DNA of 13,533 nucleotides from Deltaproteobacteria bacterium (GTDB taxonomy: Bacteria > Bdellovibrionota > JACOXK01), in NCBI GenBank assembly GCA_016186995.1, contig JACPKQ010000027.1, positions 1 through 13,533 on the forward strand, read 5' to 3'. The position numbers and the translations under genes were made by a program. This document shows, piece after piece, positions 1-6,965 of the stretch (the first letter of the stretch is position 1; each line of letters begins with the position of its first letter). The notes under the pieces were generated by a model. It had not been told where the DNA came from. It saw nothing but the letters and a program-made list of their open reading frames with translations, and made no database searches.

Positions 1-1
1 T

Positions 2-784
2 ATTATTGGTGGAAATGGATCTATTCTAGGAGCCAAGGCTCTTTCACAATATAAAACAAGTGCTGGAAAACAACTTAATGTCATCGCCGTACCTGGCTCT
101 ATTGATAATGATATTGGTTGCACCTCTATTTCCATTGGAACTTATACAGCTGTTAATACCATCACAGAAGCCTGTTATCGTCTTTCGAGCACAGCAAGTT
201 CTCACAAACGAGTTTTTATTATTGATGTGATGGGAAGAGAAAGTGGCTATCTTGCTCTTGCTTCTTTTGTGGCTTCTGGAGGTGATTTTGTTTTATTTCG
301 TGAAAGTGGCGTTCCTCAAAAAGAAGAATTGAAAACTCTTATTAAAAAAATTAAATATGATTTTTCACTTTCAAGACAAAAGCACAGGTTTATGATTATT
401 AAATCGGAAAACTATCCTTTGGAAAGCACTGAACTTAAAAACATTCTTGATCGGGCCTTTAAAAATACCCCACAAAATATTGGAGTACGAATTACTAACT
501 TAGGACATGTTGTGCGAGGAGGACCGTCTACCTCTTTTGATAGGCTTTTAGCCTCAAGGCTTGGAGCGGCCTCTATCTATGCTATTCAAGATAAAAAAAC
601 AAAGTGTCTCGTTGGGTGGATTGGATATGGCACCTATGAAACCTCAAGTTTTGATCCAGGAGTCGGCATTTGGGATATTGACCAAGTTATTCAAGAAACA
701 GAACGTATTAGAAAAGCAACAAGTCCTTATATTCGAAATAGGAGTAAAGCCTATCACGAACTTGGAAAACTCCTCTGCCAATAA
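2..784 (+). CDS. pfkA: 6-phosphofructokinase, 3' part (5' end outside window)
   Basis: Phosphorylates fructose 6-phosphate to the 1,6-bisphosphate, the committed step of glycolysis, in the cytoplasm. The open frame runs in from the left edge in frame 2 and ends at TAA 782-784, so the N-terminal nucleotide-binding part is missing. Visible family motifs are GGNGS (codons 8-22), PGSIDND (codons 92-112) with the catalytic-base Asp of the PGTIDND signature, MGRESGYLAL (from 230) with the sugar-binding MGRE, and near the C-terminus RGGPSTSFDR, the counterpart of the usual QRGG segment. The first motif normally reads GGDGS in ATP-dependent enzymes or GGDDS in pyrophosphate-dependent ones. Here the Mg-binding Asp is Asn, while the following Gly, which marks ATP use, is kept. 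The family is clear. ATP rather than PPi use is inferred. A divergent paralogue is possible. Confidence 0.9.
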   Translation: MIGGNGSILGAKALSQYKTSAGKQLNVIAVPGSIDNDIGCTSISIGTYTAVNTITEACYRLSSTASSHKRVFIIDVMGRESGYLALASFVASGGDFVLFRESGVPQKEELKTLIKKIKYDFSLSRQKHRFMIIKSENYPLESTELKNILDRAFKNTPQNIGVRITNLGHVVRGGPSTSFDRLLASRLGAASIYAIQDKKTKCLVGWIGYGTYETSSFDPGVGIWDIDQVIQETERIRKATSPYIRNRSKAYHELGKLLCQ

Positions 785-826
785 TTGGAATTAATTCTGA
801 AACTTATCTATGCTCTATAGTTTTAT

Positions 827-868
827 TTCGAGTCCATGAGAGAGTAGGCTACTCAGAACCAAGATTGT
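827..868 (+). repeat. Dispersed repeat R1, copy 1
   Basis: The first 37 bases (827-863) are identical to 8804-8840. After one mismatch at 864 the match continues for four bases. The core GAGTAGGCTACTC is a small perfect dyad. A third locus (12526-12535) shares only the left end, TTCGAGTYCATG. It lies between the phosphofructokinase gene and rho and encodes nothing recognisable. Confidence 0.75.
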
Positions 869-959
869 GAAAAGAGAAATACTGGATACCCATCTTGACA
901 AAGAGGTATTCTCAATTAGTATAGGAGGAGTCGAGGCTTTCGCCCAACAATAATCTTGG
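859..959 (+). other. Potential folded leader or spacer RNA upstream of rho
   Basis: CCAAGATTGT (859-868, the right end of repeat R1) can pair with ATAATCTTGG (950-959), giving 10 base pairs with one G-U. An inner arm near 873-881 (GAGAAATAC) can pair with GTATTCTC (907-914) with one bulge. The region lacks a convincing ORF. Whether it is transcribed as part of the rho leader, or is just palindromic repeat debris, cannot be told from one copy. Confidence 0.35.
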
Positions 960-1047
960 AAATAACGTAAAGGTGATCTGAAAAAGACCAGGAAAATTTC
1001 TTATTCTTGAACATAACCTAGAAAATAATCAAACCAAAAGGAGTTGT

Positions 1048-2295
1048 ATGCATTTACAAGAACTCAAAAAAATGGACATTGAAGACCTCAATGAACTTGC
1101 CAAAGAACTAAAAATTGAAAACGCTGCAGGATTAAGACGCCAAGAACTCATCTTTGCTCTCTTACAAGCCAACACAGAAAAAGGAGAAAGCATTTATGGA
1201 GAAGGTGTTTTAGAAATTCTTCCAGATGGATTTGGTTTTTTAAGATCTCCTGACTATAATTATTTACCTGGCCCAGATGATATTTATGTTTCTCCATCTC
1301 AAATCCGTCGCTTTACTTTAAGAACTGGGGATACCGTTTCTGGAGAAATAAGACCTCCTAAAGAATCAGAAAGATATTTTGCTCTTTTAAAAGTAGATGC
1401 TGTTAATTTTGAAGACACAAAAAAGGCAAAATATAAAATTCTTTTTGATAACCTCACCCCTCTTTATCCTGAACAGCAACTTAATTTAGAAACAAAACCT
1501 ACAAATTTTTCAACACGTATTATTAATCTTATGTGTCCTATTGGAAAAGGACAACGTGCTCTCATTGTCTCCCCACCTAAAGCAGGGAAAACTATTCTTC
1601 TTCAAAATATTGCCAATGCTATTACTGAAAACCATAAAGAAGTAAAACTGATTGTTCTTCTTATTGATGAACGACCTGAAGAAGTGACTGATATGGAACG
1701 TTCTGTCGATGGGGAAGTTGTTTCTTCCACCTTTGATGAACCAGCACAACGTCACGTTCAGGTTGCAGAAATGGTTATTGAAAAAGCAAAACGTCTCGTT
1801 GAACATGGATATGATGTCGTCGTTCTTCTTGATAGTATTACCCGTCTTGCTCGTGCTTATAATACCGTTGTTCCTCCTAGTGGGAAAATTCTTTCTGGTG
1901 GGGTTGATTCTAATGCACTTCACAAACCAAAACGCTTCTTTGGAGCAGCTAGAAACATTGAACACGGAGGCTCTCTTACAATTATTGCTACAGCCTTGAT
2001 TGATACCGGCAGCCGTATGGATGAGGTTATTTTTGAAGAGTTTAAAGGCACAGGTAACATGGAAATTAACCTGGATCGTAAACTTGCCGAAAGAAGAGTG
2101 TTCCCAGCTATTGACATTAATAAATCAGGTACCCGAAAAGAAGAACTGCTCATTCCAGAGGCTCTACTCCAAAAAATTTGGATTTTAAGAAAAGTTTTGG
2201 CACCTATGAACCCTATCGATTCTATGGAGTTTTTACTCGATAAAATGAAGAACACAAAGACCAATGCCGAGTTTATTGAATCCATGAATTCATAG
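1048..2295 (+). CDS. rho: Transcription termination factor Rho
   Basis: Hexameric RNA helicase/ATPase that loads on unstructured nascent RNA and terminates transcription. At 415 residues it has the usual Rho length, without the large N-terminal insertions seen in some phyla. Order: N-terminal helical domain (about 1-45), cold-shock-like RNA-binding domain with GFGFLR (61-66) and [13 protein letters not shown] (about 77-89), then the RecA-like ATPase domain with Walker A SPPKAGKT (175-182), [13 protein letters not shown] (about 204-216), Walker B VVVLLDS (257-263) and the secondary RNA-binding Q loop [15 protein letters not shown] (about 277-291). The ATG at 1048 is supported by an AAAGGAG ribosome-binding site at 1037-1043. 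It stands alone on the + strand, with a repeat-bearing gap upstream and a palindrome just after the stop. The assignment is secure. Confidence 0.98.
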   Translation: MHLQELKKMDIEDLNELAKELKIENAAGLRRQELIFALLQANTEKGESIYGEGVLEILPDGFGFLRSPDYNYLPGPDDIYVSPSQIRRFTLRTGDTVSGEIRPPKESERYFALLKVDAVNFEDTKKAKYKILFDNLTPLYPEQQLNLETKPTNFSTRIINLMCPIGKGQRALIVSPPKAGKTILLQNIANAITENHKEVKLIVLLIDERPEEVTDMERSVDGEVVSSTFDEPAQRHVQVAEMVIEKAKRLVEHGYDVVVLLDSITRLARAYNTVVPPSGKILSGGVDSNALHKPKRFFGAARNIEHGGSLTIIATALIDTGSRMDEVIFEEFKGTGNMEINLDRKLAERRVFPAIDINKSGTRKEELLIPEALLQKIWILRKVLAPMNPIDSMEFLLDKMKNTKTNAEFIESMNS

Positions 2296-2304
2296 AACTC
2301 CGCC

Positions 2305-2338
2305 ATTCCAGAAGCCCGCAGGGCTATCTGGAATCTAG
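2305..2338 (+). repeat. Palindromic element downstream of rho
   Basis: Arms 2305-2317 and 2321-2334 pair over 13 base pairs with one bulged A (2326) and a 3-base loop, followed by CTAG (2335-2338). Read on the minus strand it fits the CTAGATTCC...GGAATGRC pattern of the window's other palindromes. It starts 9 bases after the rho stop. It could act as a transcript-end hairpin, but no T-run follows it, so it is not called as an intrinsic terminator. Confidence 0.7.
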
Positions 2339-2367
2339 AAATTAAAACATACGGCTTTAGGTTTTAC

Positions 2368-2393
2368 CCGTTGCTTCCGATAAGGAAGAACGG
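2368..2393 (+). promoter_or_regulatory. Hairpin covering the likely ribosome-binding site of the MscS gene
   Basis: CCGTT (2368-2372) plus CTTCC (2374-2378) pair with GGAAG (2384-2388) plus AACGG (2389-2393), with one bulged G and a five-base loop. The only strong purine-rich stretch before the ATG at 2402, AAGGAAG (2382-2388), lies within the 3' arm. This could hold translation down, or it may be a chance repeat. No ligand-binding class is recognised. Confidence 0.35.
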
Positions 2394-2401
2394 ATAAGAC
2401 A

Positions 2402-3763
2402 ATGAAGTTATTAAGGTTTTTTCTATTTTCATTCTTTATTTTATGGGGACCACCGACACTTCTTTACGCTGAGCACCCACTTGTTCAGGCTACAGAGCAG
2501 AGTGGGGTCAAAGTTGCTGAACCCACAACAACTATTTTTTCAACCTTCAGTGAATATTCGGGGGCTCAAACAAATCTTAAAACAGCACAACACAAATTAA
2601 ACCTTTTAGAACTGGAGCTGAACGCTTGGCCAGAAGAAAGAAAAAAAATAGATCAGCAAACCATTGATCAAAAAACAAAATTAAGAGGTTTTTACGAAAC
2701 CGATGAATTTAAAAACTTGCCCTCAGACAAAAAACAAGCAAAGCGAGACGAAATTGAAAAAAAGATTAAAGAGATTGATGATAAATACTTTATTACCATT
2801 GAAAAGAAAAAAACACTACCCTTAGAAGTTCAAAAAACAAAAGATGAAATTAAAAAACTTTCGGTTGAAGTTGAAAAAACGAAAAGAAAGTTTTTCGCTG
2901 TTGCCTTTATAACATTTAAAAAATTTCTTATCTTTTTAGGAATTTTACTGATTCTTCTTGTTTTAAGATCTCTTATTCATAGAATTGTAACCAGAAAAAT
3001 TCACGATTATCACAAGGCCTATCTCATCAGACATTTTCTCAATATTAGCACAATCAGCATCACCATTTTGATTGTTTTAGCCCTGCTTGTTGAAAATATT
3101 TCCTATCTTATTACCATTATTGGTTTTATCAGTGCTGGGGTTGCGATAGCCCTGCAAGATGTTTTTACAAGCTTTGTTGGCTGGCTGATTCTGGTAGGTG
3201 CTAAAGGCATTAAGGTTGGAGACCGCATTCAAACAGGAGAAGTTGTTGGAGAAGTAATAGAAATTGGGGTTCTCAGAACCACTCTTATTGAAATTGGAAG
3301 CTGGCTTAAAACGGAACAAGAAACTGGAAGGGGCATTCTTCTTACTAACAATTTCATTTTTAAAAATCCTATTTTTAATTATAACTTTGCCCATGATTAT
3401 GTATGGCAAAAGGTTGATATTACTCTCACTTTTGAATCTAATTGGAAAAAAGCTCAAAGACTTCTTAAAGAAGTTCTCGTGAACAATACAGGTGAGTTTT
3501 GTGAAAAAGCAAACCGTTATAATACTTATCTTTCTCGTCTTTATAATATGGAAGAAAAAAAGAATGAACCAGCACTTTTTATGAATATTGCTGATAGCGG
3601 TGTTCAATTTACACTTCGATTTATGGTTCCGACACACCAAATTTTATCTGTCAAAAACATGCTTTCAGAAAAAATAATGGAACTGATTCAAAGTGAACCC
3701 GATCTTGAACTTGCTTACCCAACACAGAGAATTAATCTACAGAATCAACAATGCCCACAATAA
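2402..3763 (+). CDS. MscS-family mechanosensitive channel with N-terminal coiled coil
   Basis: Predicted inner-membrane channel of the MscS family, which opens under membrane tension and releases solutes on osmotic downshock. Residues 1-23 look like a signal peptide ending LLYA. Residues about 55-163 are highly charged and helical, probably a periplasmic coiled coil. Membrane segments follow at about 168-190, 209-231 and 237-262. The last is the pore helix with the Ala/Gly-rich run ISAGVAIALQDVFTSFVGWLIL. The beta domain follows at once with GAKGIKVGDRIQTGEVVGEVIEIGVLRTTL in fragments typical of MscS. At 453 residues it is larger than E. coli MscS (286) because of the coiled coil. The C-terminus overlaps a convergent gene by 32 bases. 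The start ATG is followed by MKLLRFF, a good signal-peptide N-region. The ion or solute preference cannot be inferred. Confidence 0.9.
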   Translation: MKLLRFFLFSFFILWGPPTLLYAEHPLVQATEQSGVKVAEPTTTIFSTFSEYSGAQTNLKTAQHKLNLLELELNAWPEERKKIDQQTIDQKTKLRGFYETDEFKNLPSDKKQAKRDEIEKKIKEIDDKYFITIEKKKTLPLEVQKTKDEIKKLSVEVEKTKRKFFAVAFITFKKFLIFLGILLILLVLRSLIHRIVTRKIHDYHKAYLIRHFLNISTISITILIVLALLVENISYLITIIGFISAGVAIALQDVFTSFVGWLILVGAKGIKVGDRIQTGEVVGEVIEIGVLRTTLIEIGSWLKTEQETGRGILLTNNFIFKNPIFNYNFAHDYVWQKVDITLTFESNWKKAQRLLKEVLVNNTGEFCEKANRYNTYLSRLYNMEEKKNEPALFMNIADSGVQFTLRFMVPTHQILSVKNMLSEKIMELIQSEPDLELAYPTQRINLQNQQCPQ

Positions 3764-3986
3764 CATGATTTACAGGTGCATTGTCGTATTTGAGCACTTG
3801 CCTGCAAGACCCACCTTCTTGGTTGACGAGAACTGTATCACCCACACCTGCCTGAACAGAGTCTAAAGCTAAAATAGCTTTAGATTTTTTCTGCAAAAGA
3901 GGCTCGATAATCAATATTTTTTGTGCCTTCAAAGAAGAATGCTTAATAGTTGAAGTAACAGAACCTTTCACCTTGCCCAAAAGCAT
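3732..3986 (-). CDS. BMC shell vertex protein (EutN/CcmL, BMC-P), third copy
   Basis: Pentamer that caps the vertices of a bacterial microcompartment. The 84 residues begin MLLGKVKGSVTST and carry the family core LALDSVQAGVGDTVLVNQEGG and the terminal PVNHVIVGIVDSVD, matching the usual 80-95 residue EutN/CcmL fold. The open frame extends upstream to 4100, but that part translates the neighbouring gene's antisense frame. The ATG at 3986 aligns with the family start. That ATG shares its A with the TAA of the gene before it (TAATG), so translation is probably coupled. It is the last gene of the operon. Its 3' end overlaps the MscS gene's 3' end by 32 bases. It is the most divergent of the three pentamer proteins here, Lys- and Leu-rich in the middle (KILIIEPLLQKKSKA). 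Confidence 0.9.
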   Translation of the reverse strand: MLLGKVKGSVTSTIKHSSLKAQKILIIEPLLQKKSKAILALDSVQAGVGDTVLVNQEGGSCRQVLKYDNAPVNHVIVGIVDSVD

Positions 3987-4267
3987 TAGATTCCTCGCTT
4001 TGGCTCGGAATGGCGATGATCTACAATCCCAATAATAGCGGCATCGACAGGAACAAATTTTTCTTCTAATGCTAAAGAAGCTTCGCGTGAAGAAACCCAC
4101 ATGACTTCATCAAGTGGCCTTGAACCAACTGTGTCACAAGCAACAATAGGGTCTCCACATACTTCCCCTTCATCATCATAGGGTTGCAAAAGATAAAGTT
4201 TAACACCACAAAGCCCTGAAGACTTTCTGGTAGCAACAACAGTACCTAAAACTTTGCCCAAGTGCAT
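3986..4267 (-). CDS. BMC shell vertex protein (EutN/CcmL, BMC-P), second copy, with repeat-derived tail
   Basis: A second pentamer-type shell protein, 93 residues. It begins MHLGKVLGTVVATRKSSGL, and near the C-terminus has WVSSREASLAL and PVDAAIIGIVD. The GAGVGE loop of the first copy is replaced by GSRPLDEV, as in the known sub-type of pentamer proteins with an SREA motif. The ATG at 4267 is preferred over an in-frame TTG at 4273, because AGGAG sits 8 bases upstream of the ATG and the family starts at M-x-LGKV. The final residues HSEPKRGI are encoded by a GC-rich palindromic element that supplies the stop codon and abuts the next gene's ATG. So this element has rewritten the C-terminus; the native end was probably near GIVD. 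Confidence 0.9.
   Translation of the reverse strand: MHLGKVLGTVVATRKSSGLCGVKLYLLQPYDDEGEVCGDPIVACDTVGSRPLDEVMWVSSREASLALEEKFVPVDAAIIGIVDHRHSEPKRGI
3987..4011 (+). repeat. Palindromic element forming the 3' end of a BMC-P gene
   Basis: The + strand reads TAGATTCC, then a GC-rich middle, then GGAATGGC, matching the CTAGATYCC...GGRATGRC pattern of the other elements here. ATTCC (3990-3994) pairs with GGAAT (4007-4011). On the minus strand it encodes HSEPKRGI plus the stop of the second BMC-P gene. Confidence 0.65.
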
Positions 4268-4278
4268 ATTCAAAACTC

Positions 4279-4307
4279 CTAGATTCCAGCCGGCGCTGGA
4301 ATGACAG
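4279..4307 (+). repeat. Palindromic element between two BMC genes
   Basis: CTAG (4279-4282) is followed by an 8-base-pair perfect stem, ATTCCAGC (4283-4290) with GCTGGAAT (4295-4302), a four-base loop and GACAG. It fills the gap between the second trimer gene and the second pentamer gene. On the minus strand its CTAG end merges into the AGGAG ribosome-binding site of the pentamer gene, so the element sits directly against that site. Confidence 0.8.
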
Positions 4308-4310
4308 ATA

Positions 4311-4877
4311 TTAAATGCATAGCTGCCTAATATCCTCGTGGGTAGAGGTTACAATTTCACTTCTTACAAGAGTTCCTTTAGATTCAATACTTTTTAAAGC
4401 AGCTGCATGAGCTGCCTGAACATCAAAAAGCTTACCACTTAGAACAAAATATCCCTTACCCCCAATACCCCTTCCAAGTTGAAGATCTACAAGTTGTACC
4501 TGAGCCTCTTTTAAAGCAGCATCTCCAGCATAAATAGAAGAAGCAACTGTTTTTGTTTCTATAATGCTTAAAGCCTCTAAATTTTTTTGGGTTTTAAGTT
4601 GCCCATTTAAATAATTTACAACTTCACTGTGAAGTTGTGGGATAAAAAATTCATCTAATAAAAAACCTTCTGAAACTTCCATTGCAATTTTAAGAGATTC
4701 ATGAACAGAAGCCACACTACCAGAAATCATAATAAGATATTTTCCAGAAGAAGTAGGCTCAGATAAAACAAGATGAACAGGAGCCTTTTTCACCATGGCA
4801 TCGCTAACAACATAACCATTGGCAATGCTTGAAAGCTCTACAAAACCAAGTGCCGGATTTAAAAATAAAGATTTCAT
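4311..4877 (-). CDS. BMC shell trimer protein, tandem BMC domains (BMC-T)
   Basis: Trimer-forming shell facet protein with two fused BMC domains. Domain 1 begins ALGFVELSSIANGYVVSDAM and carries the pore-side segment SEPTSSGKYLIM. Domain 2 begins ALSIIETKTVASSIYAGDAAL and has LQLGRGIGGKGYFVLSG. From memory this closely resembles the Haliangium ochraceum BMC-T1 trimer, also in the SSGK pore segment. No Cys lies there, so a PduT-like pore Fe-S cluster is not expected. The 188-residue product from ATG 4877 is preferred. A TTG three codons upstream (4886) is possible. No clear ribosome-binding site is seen; the ATG lies 5 bases after the aldehyde dehydrogenase stop, which suggests translational coupling. 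The assignment to BMC-T is secure; the pore substrate is unknown. Confidence 0.92.
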   Translation of the reverse strand: MKSLFLNPALGFVELSSIANGYVVSDAMVKKAPVHLVLSEPTSSGKYLIMISGSVASVHESLKIAMEVSEGFLLDEFFIPQLHSEVVNYLNGQLKTQKNLEALSIIETKTVASSIYAGDAALKEAQVQLVDLQLGRGIGGKGYFVLSGKLFDVQAAHAAALKSIESKGTLVRSEIVTSTHEDIRQLCI

Positions 4878-4882
4878 CTTAA

Positions 4883-6325
4883 TCAAACAATTCTAAAGTG
4901 GCCCTTAAGAGTACAACGACGCTTTCTTGTAAAATCAACTGCGTTGGTCATACCCTCACCTGTTGGGGATGCAATTGTAAAAGAAGTATACCCTTCTCCA
5001 CCATAACCCAAACCACCATAGGAAGGTGAGTTTTTTACAAAAATAGAACAATTCATAATACATGCCATATGATGAAGATGATCAATATGAGTGGAATGAA
5101 TGACAGCTGTGTGCCGATAGCCATGTTCTACCTCTTTAGAAAGGATTGCCCCTTCTTCAAAGTTTTGAACTCTCACAACAGGCATAACAGGCATCATCAT
5201 TTCTTCTTGAACAAAAGGATGCTCTTTAGAAACTTCACAAACAATAAGTCTTACATCACTGCCTACCTCTATTCCCATTTCTTTTAAAATAACATTGGCA
5301 TTTTTTCCGATATATTTTTTGTTTGGTTTTCTGTTTTCCAAAACAATATCTTCAATTTCTTTAATTTGAGAAGGTGTTGCTATAAAACAATTATATTTTT
5401 TCATAGCCTTAATAAGTTCATCTGCCACTTTATCAACGACAAGCGTTTCTTTTTCTGCAATACAAATAATATTATTATCAAGACTTGCACCCTTCATAAT
5501 GTGACGCCCTGCTCGATCGATATCTGCCGTTTCATCAACTAAAACAGGTGGGTTTCCAGGCCCTGCTGCAATTGTTTTTTTGCCTGAAGCCATGGCGGCT
5601 TTTACAACTCCACCTCCTCCAGTCACAACCAAGAGTTTTACATGAGGATGTTTCATAAGCTCGCCGGCTGTTTCAATAGTTGGGTTTGAAATGCAAACAA
5701 AAAGGTTTTCTGGCCCTCCTGCCTCTACCACTGCTTTATTAATAACTTCTATGCATTGAGAACTGACGTTCTTAGCCATAGGATGTGGATTAAAAACAAC
5801 AGCATTACCTCCAGCAATCATTCCAATTCCATTATTAATAATTGTTTCAGTCGGATTTGTGCATGGAGTAATACTTCCTATCACTCCATAAGGAGCACGC
5901 TCTTCAAGAACAAGACCAAAATCACCTGTTTTTGCATAAGGTGTTAAAATCTCAGTTCCAGGCGTTTTTGTAATAACAAGTTTATTTTTTGTAACTTTAT
6001 CTTGCCATCTTCCTAAACCTGTTTCTTCTTGAGCACCTTTTGAAAGGGATTCGATATTATCAAGACACTTTTTTCTAATGTTTGAAATAATTTTATCTCT
6101 TTGTTCAAGCGTCATGGAAAGCAGTCTGTGGTGGGCTACTTCTGCAGCAGCTACTGCTTCATCAATATTATCAAAAGTTCCATTGCGTTTTACAGAAAGT
6201 GTTGGTCGAATCGATGGAAATGCCGTCTCTGTCATCCCAGACTTGATCTGGGATCTAGGGTTTCCAAGACGAGCCACGACTTTATCCACTAAAGAATTAA
6301 TTTGGCTCTCGGTTAAATGCATCAT
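4883..6325 (-). CDS. CoA-acylating aldehyde dehydrogenase, PduP/EutE type, BMC cargo
   Basis: Predicted to oxidise an aldehyde to its acyl-CoA with NAD+ inside the microcompartment. The 480 residues show an N-terminal amphipathic helix [16 protein letters not shown] (about 5-20) resembling an encapsulation peptide that binds the shell. Then come a linker (21-48) and the aldehyde dehydrogenase fold: [14 protein letters not shown] (147-160), [12 protein letters not shown] (233-244), [13 protein letters not shown] (253-265) and the catalytic Cys288 in [10 protein letters not shown]. The late segment [16 protein letters not shown] is typical of PduP/EutE. Linker residues 22-33 ([12 protein letters not shown]) are translated from a palindromic element. 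The start ATG overlaps the preceding gene's TGA (ATGA). The aldehyde is unknown: propionaldehyde, lactaldehyde or acetaldehyde would all fit the family. Confidence 0.93.
   Translation of the reverse strand: MMHLTESQINSLVDKVVARLGNPRSQIKSGMTETAFPSIRPTLSVKRNGTFDNIDEAVAAAEVAHHRLLSMTLEQRDKIISNIRKKCLDNIESLSKGAQEETGLGRWQDKVTKNKLVITKTPGTEILTPYAKTGDFGLVLEERAPYGVIGSITPCTNPTETIINNGIGMIAGGNAVVFNPHPMAKNVSSQCIEVINKAVVEAGGPENLFVCISNPTIETAGELMKHPHVKLLVVTGGGGVVKAAMASGKKTIAAGPGNPPVLVDETADIDRAGRHIMKGASLDNNIICIAEKETLVVDKVADELIKAMKKYNCFIATPSQIKEIEDIVLENRKPNKKYIGKNANVILKEMGIEVGSDVRLIVCEVSKEHPFVQEEMMMPVMPVVRVQNFEEGAILSKEVEHGYRHTAVIHSTHIDHLHHMACIMNCSIFVKNSPSYGGLGYGGEGYTSFTIASPTGEGMTNAVDFTRKRRCTLKGHFRIV
6232..6260 (-). 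repeat. Palindromic element inserted in frame in the aldehyde dehydrogenase gene
   Basis: An 8-base-pair perfect stem, ATCCCAGA (6234-6241) with TCTGGGAT (6247-6254), has a five-base loop. It is flanked by GTC on one side and CTAGG on the other. The minus strand reads CTAGATCCC...GGGATGAC, the same pattern as the window's intergenic palindromes. It encodes [11 protein letters not shown] and keeps the reading frame open. Confidence 0.85.
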
Positions 6326-6609
6326 TTCACAAAAGTGGACTTACCTTGAACTTCAATCTCATCAACTATAGCCATAATAACAGCATCAACAGGTTTGTTT
6401 TGGGTGACTTCAGTTTGTCTTGCAGAACTTCCTGAAGCATAGAGAACAAGTTCTCCAACTCCAGCACCCACAGCATCCACAGCAACCACTTGAGAACCCT
6501 TGGGGTTACCCAAATGATCTGTTTGCTGCACAACATGAAGCTTCATCCCGTTAAGATTAGGGTCTTTGTGAGAAGCAACGACTGTGCCCTCAACTCGTCC
6601 AATAAGCAT
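6322..6609 (-). CDS. BMC shell vertex protein (EutN/CcmL, BMC-P), first copy
   Basis: Canonical pentamer shell protein of 95 residues, beginning [19 protein letters not shown]. It carries [28 protein letters not shown] and [16 protein letters not shown]. This is the most typical of the three copies and, from memory, is close to a BMC-P of the Haliangium ochraceum locus that has the same [12 protein letters not shown] segment. An AAGGGAG ribosome-binding site lies 6 bases before the ATG at 6609. The TGA stop overlaps the aldehyde dehydrogenase ATG, so the two are probably translationally coupled. It caps shell vertices together with, or alternating with, the other two copies. Confidence 0.95.
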   Translation of the reverse strand: MLIGRVEGTVVASHKDPNLNGMKLHVVQQTDHLGNPKGSQVVAVDAVGAGVGELVLYASGSSARQTEVTQNKPVDAVIMAIVDEIEVQGKSTFVK

Positions 6610-6627
6610 TTTTGACTCCCTTAAGTT

Positions 6628-6948
6628 TTAGGCTCTGGCTTCACTTCTTTTTTTAGAAGAAGTTATTGTGCCACCACGTCCTAAAGGCAAAGTAAGATCA
6701 ACATTGGCATGAGGCCTTGGGATGACATGAACGGAAACAACCTCACCCACTTTTTCAGCACCTCGAGCACCTGCTTCAACAGCAGCTTTAACGGCAGCAA
6801 CATCGCCACGAACAACGGCAGTAACATATCCACCACCGATTTTTTCATAACCGATTAGCTCAACACGGGCTGCTTTGACCATAGCATCAGATGCCTCAAC
6901 CATGGCTGCAAAACCTTTTGTTTCTAAAAGTCCTAACGCGTCTGACAT
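6628..6948 (-). CDS. BMC shell hexamer protein (BMC-H, PduA/CcmK type)
   Basis: Main hexameric facet protein of the microcompartment shell, one BMC domain in 106 residues. It begins [20 protein letters not shown], has the pore loop KIGGG (36-40, in [11 protein letters not shown]), [14 protein letters not shown], and ends its domain with [18 protein letters not shown]. It is nearly the same as what I recall for the Haliangium ochraceum BMC-H, including [21 protein letters not shown]. The last 16 residues ([16 protein letters not shown], 91-106) are a charged tail beyond the fold. A strong AAGGAGG lies 6 bases before the ATG. It is the second gene of the operon and probably the most strongly translated, as expected for the most abundant shell part. 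Confidence 0.96.
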   Translation of the reverse strand: MSDALGLLETKGFAAMVEASDAMVKAARVELIGYEKIGGGYVTAVVRGDVAAVKAAVEAGARGAEKVGEVVSVHVIPRPHANVDLTLPLGRGGTITSSKKRSEARA

Positions 6949-6965
6949 AAGATCCTCCTTAATAA

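Noticed and set aside
1510-1965. Long antisense ORFs within rho, the MscS gene, ligA and the aldehyde dehydrogenase gene
   Set aside because: They are out-of-frame shadows of well-identified genes and carry no recognisable motifs.
3987-4100. Extension of the last BMC-P gene upstream to 4100
   Set aside because: The extra residues overlap the preceding BMC-P in another frame and lack any BMC-P features. The ATG at 3986 aligns with the family start.
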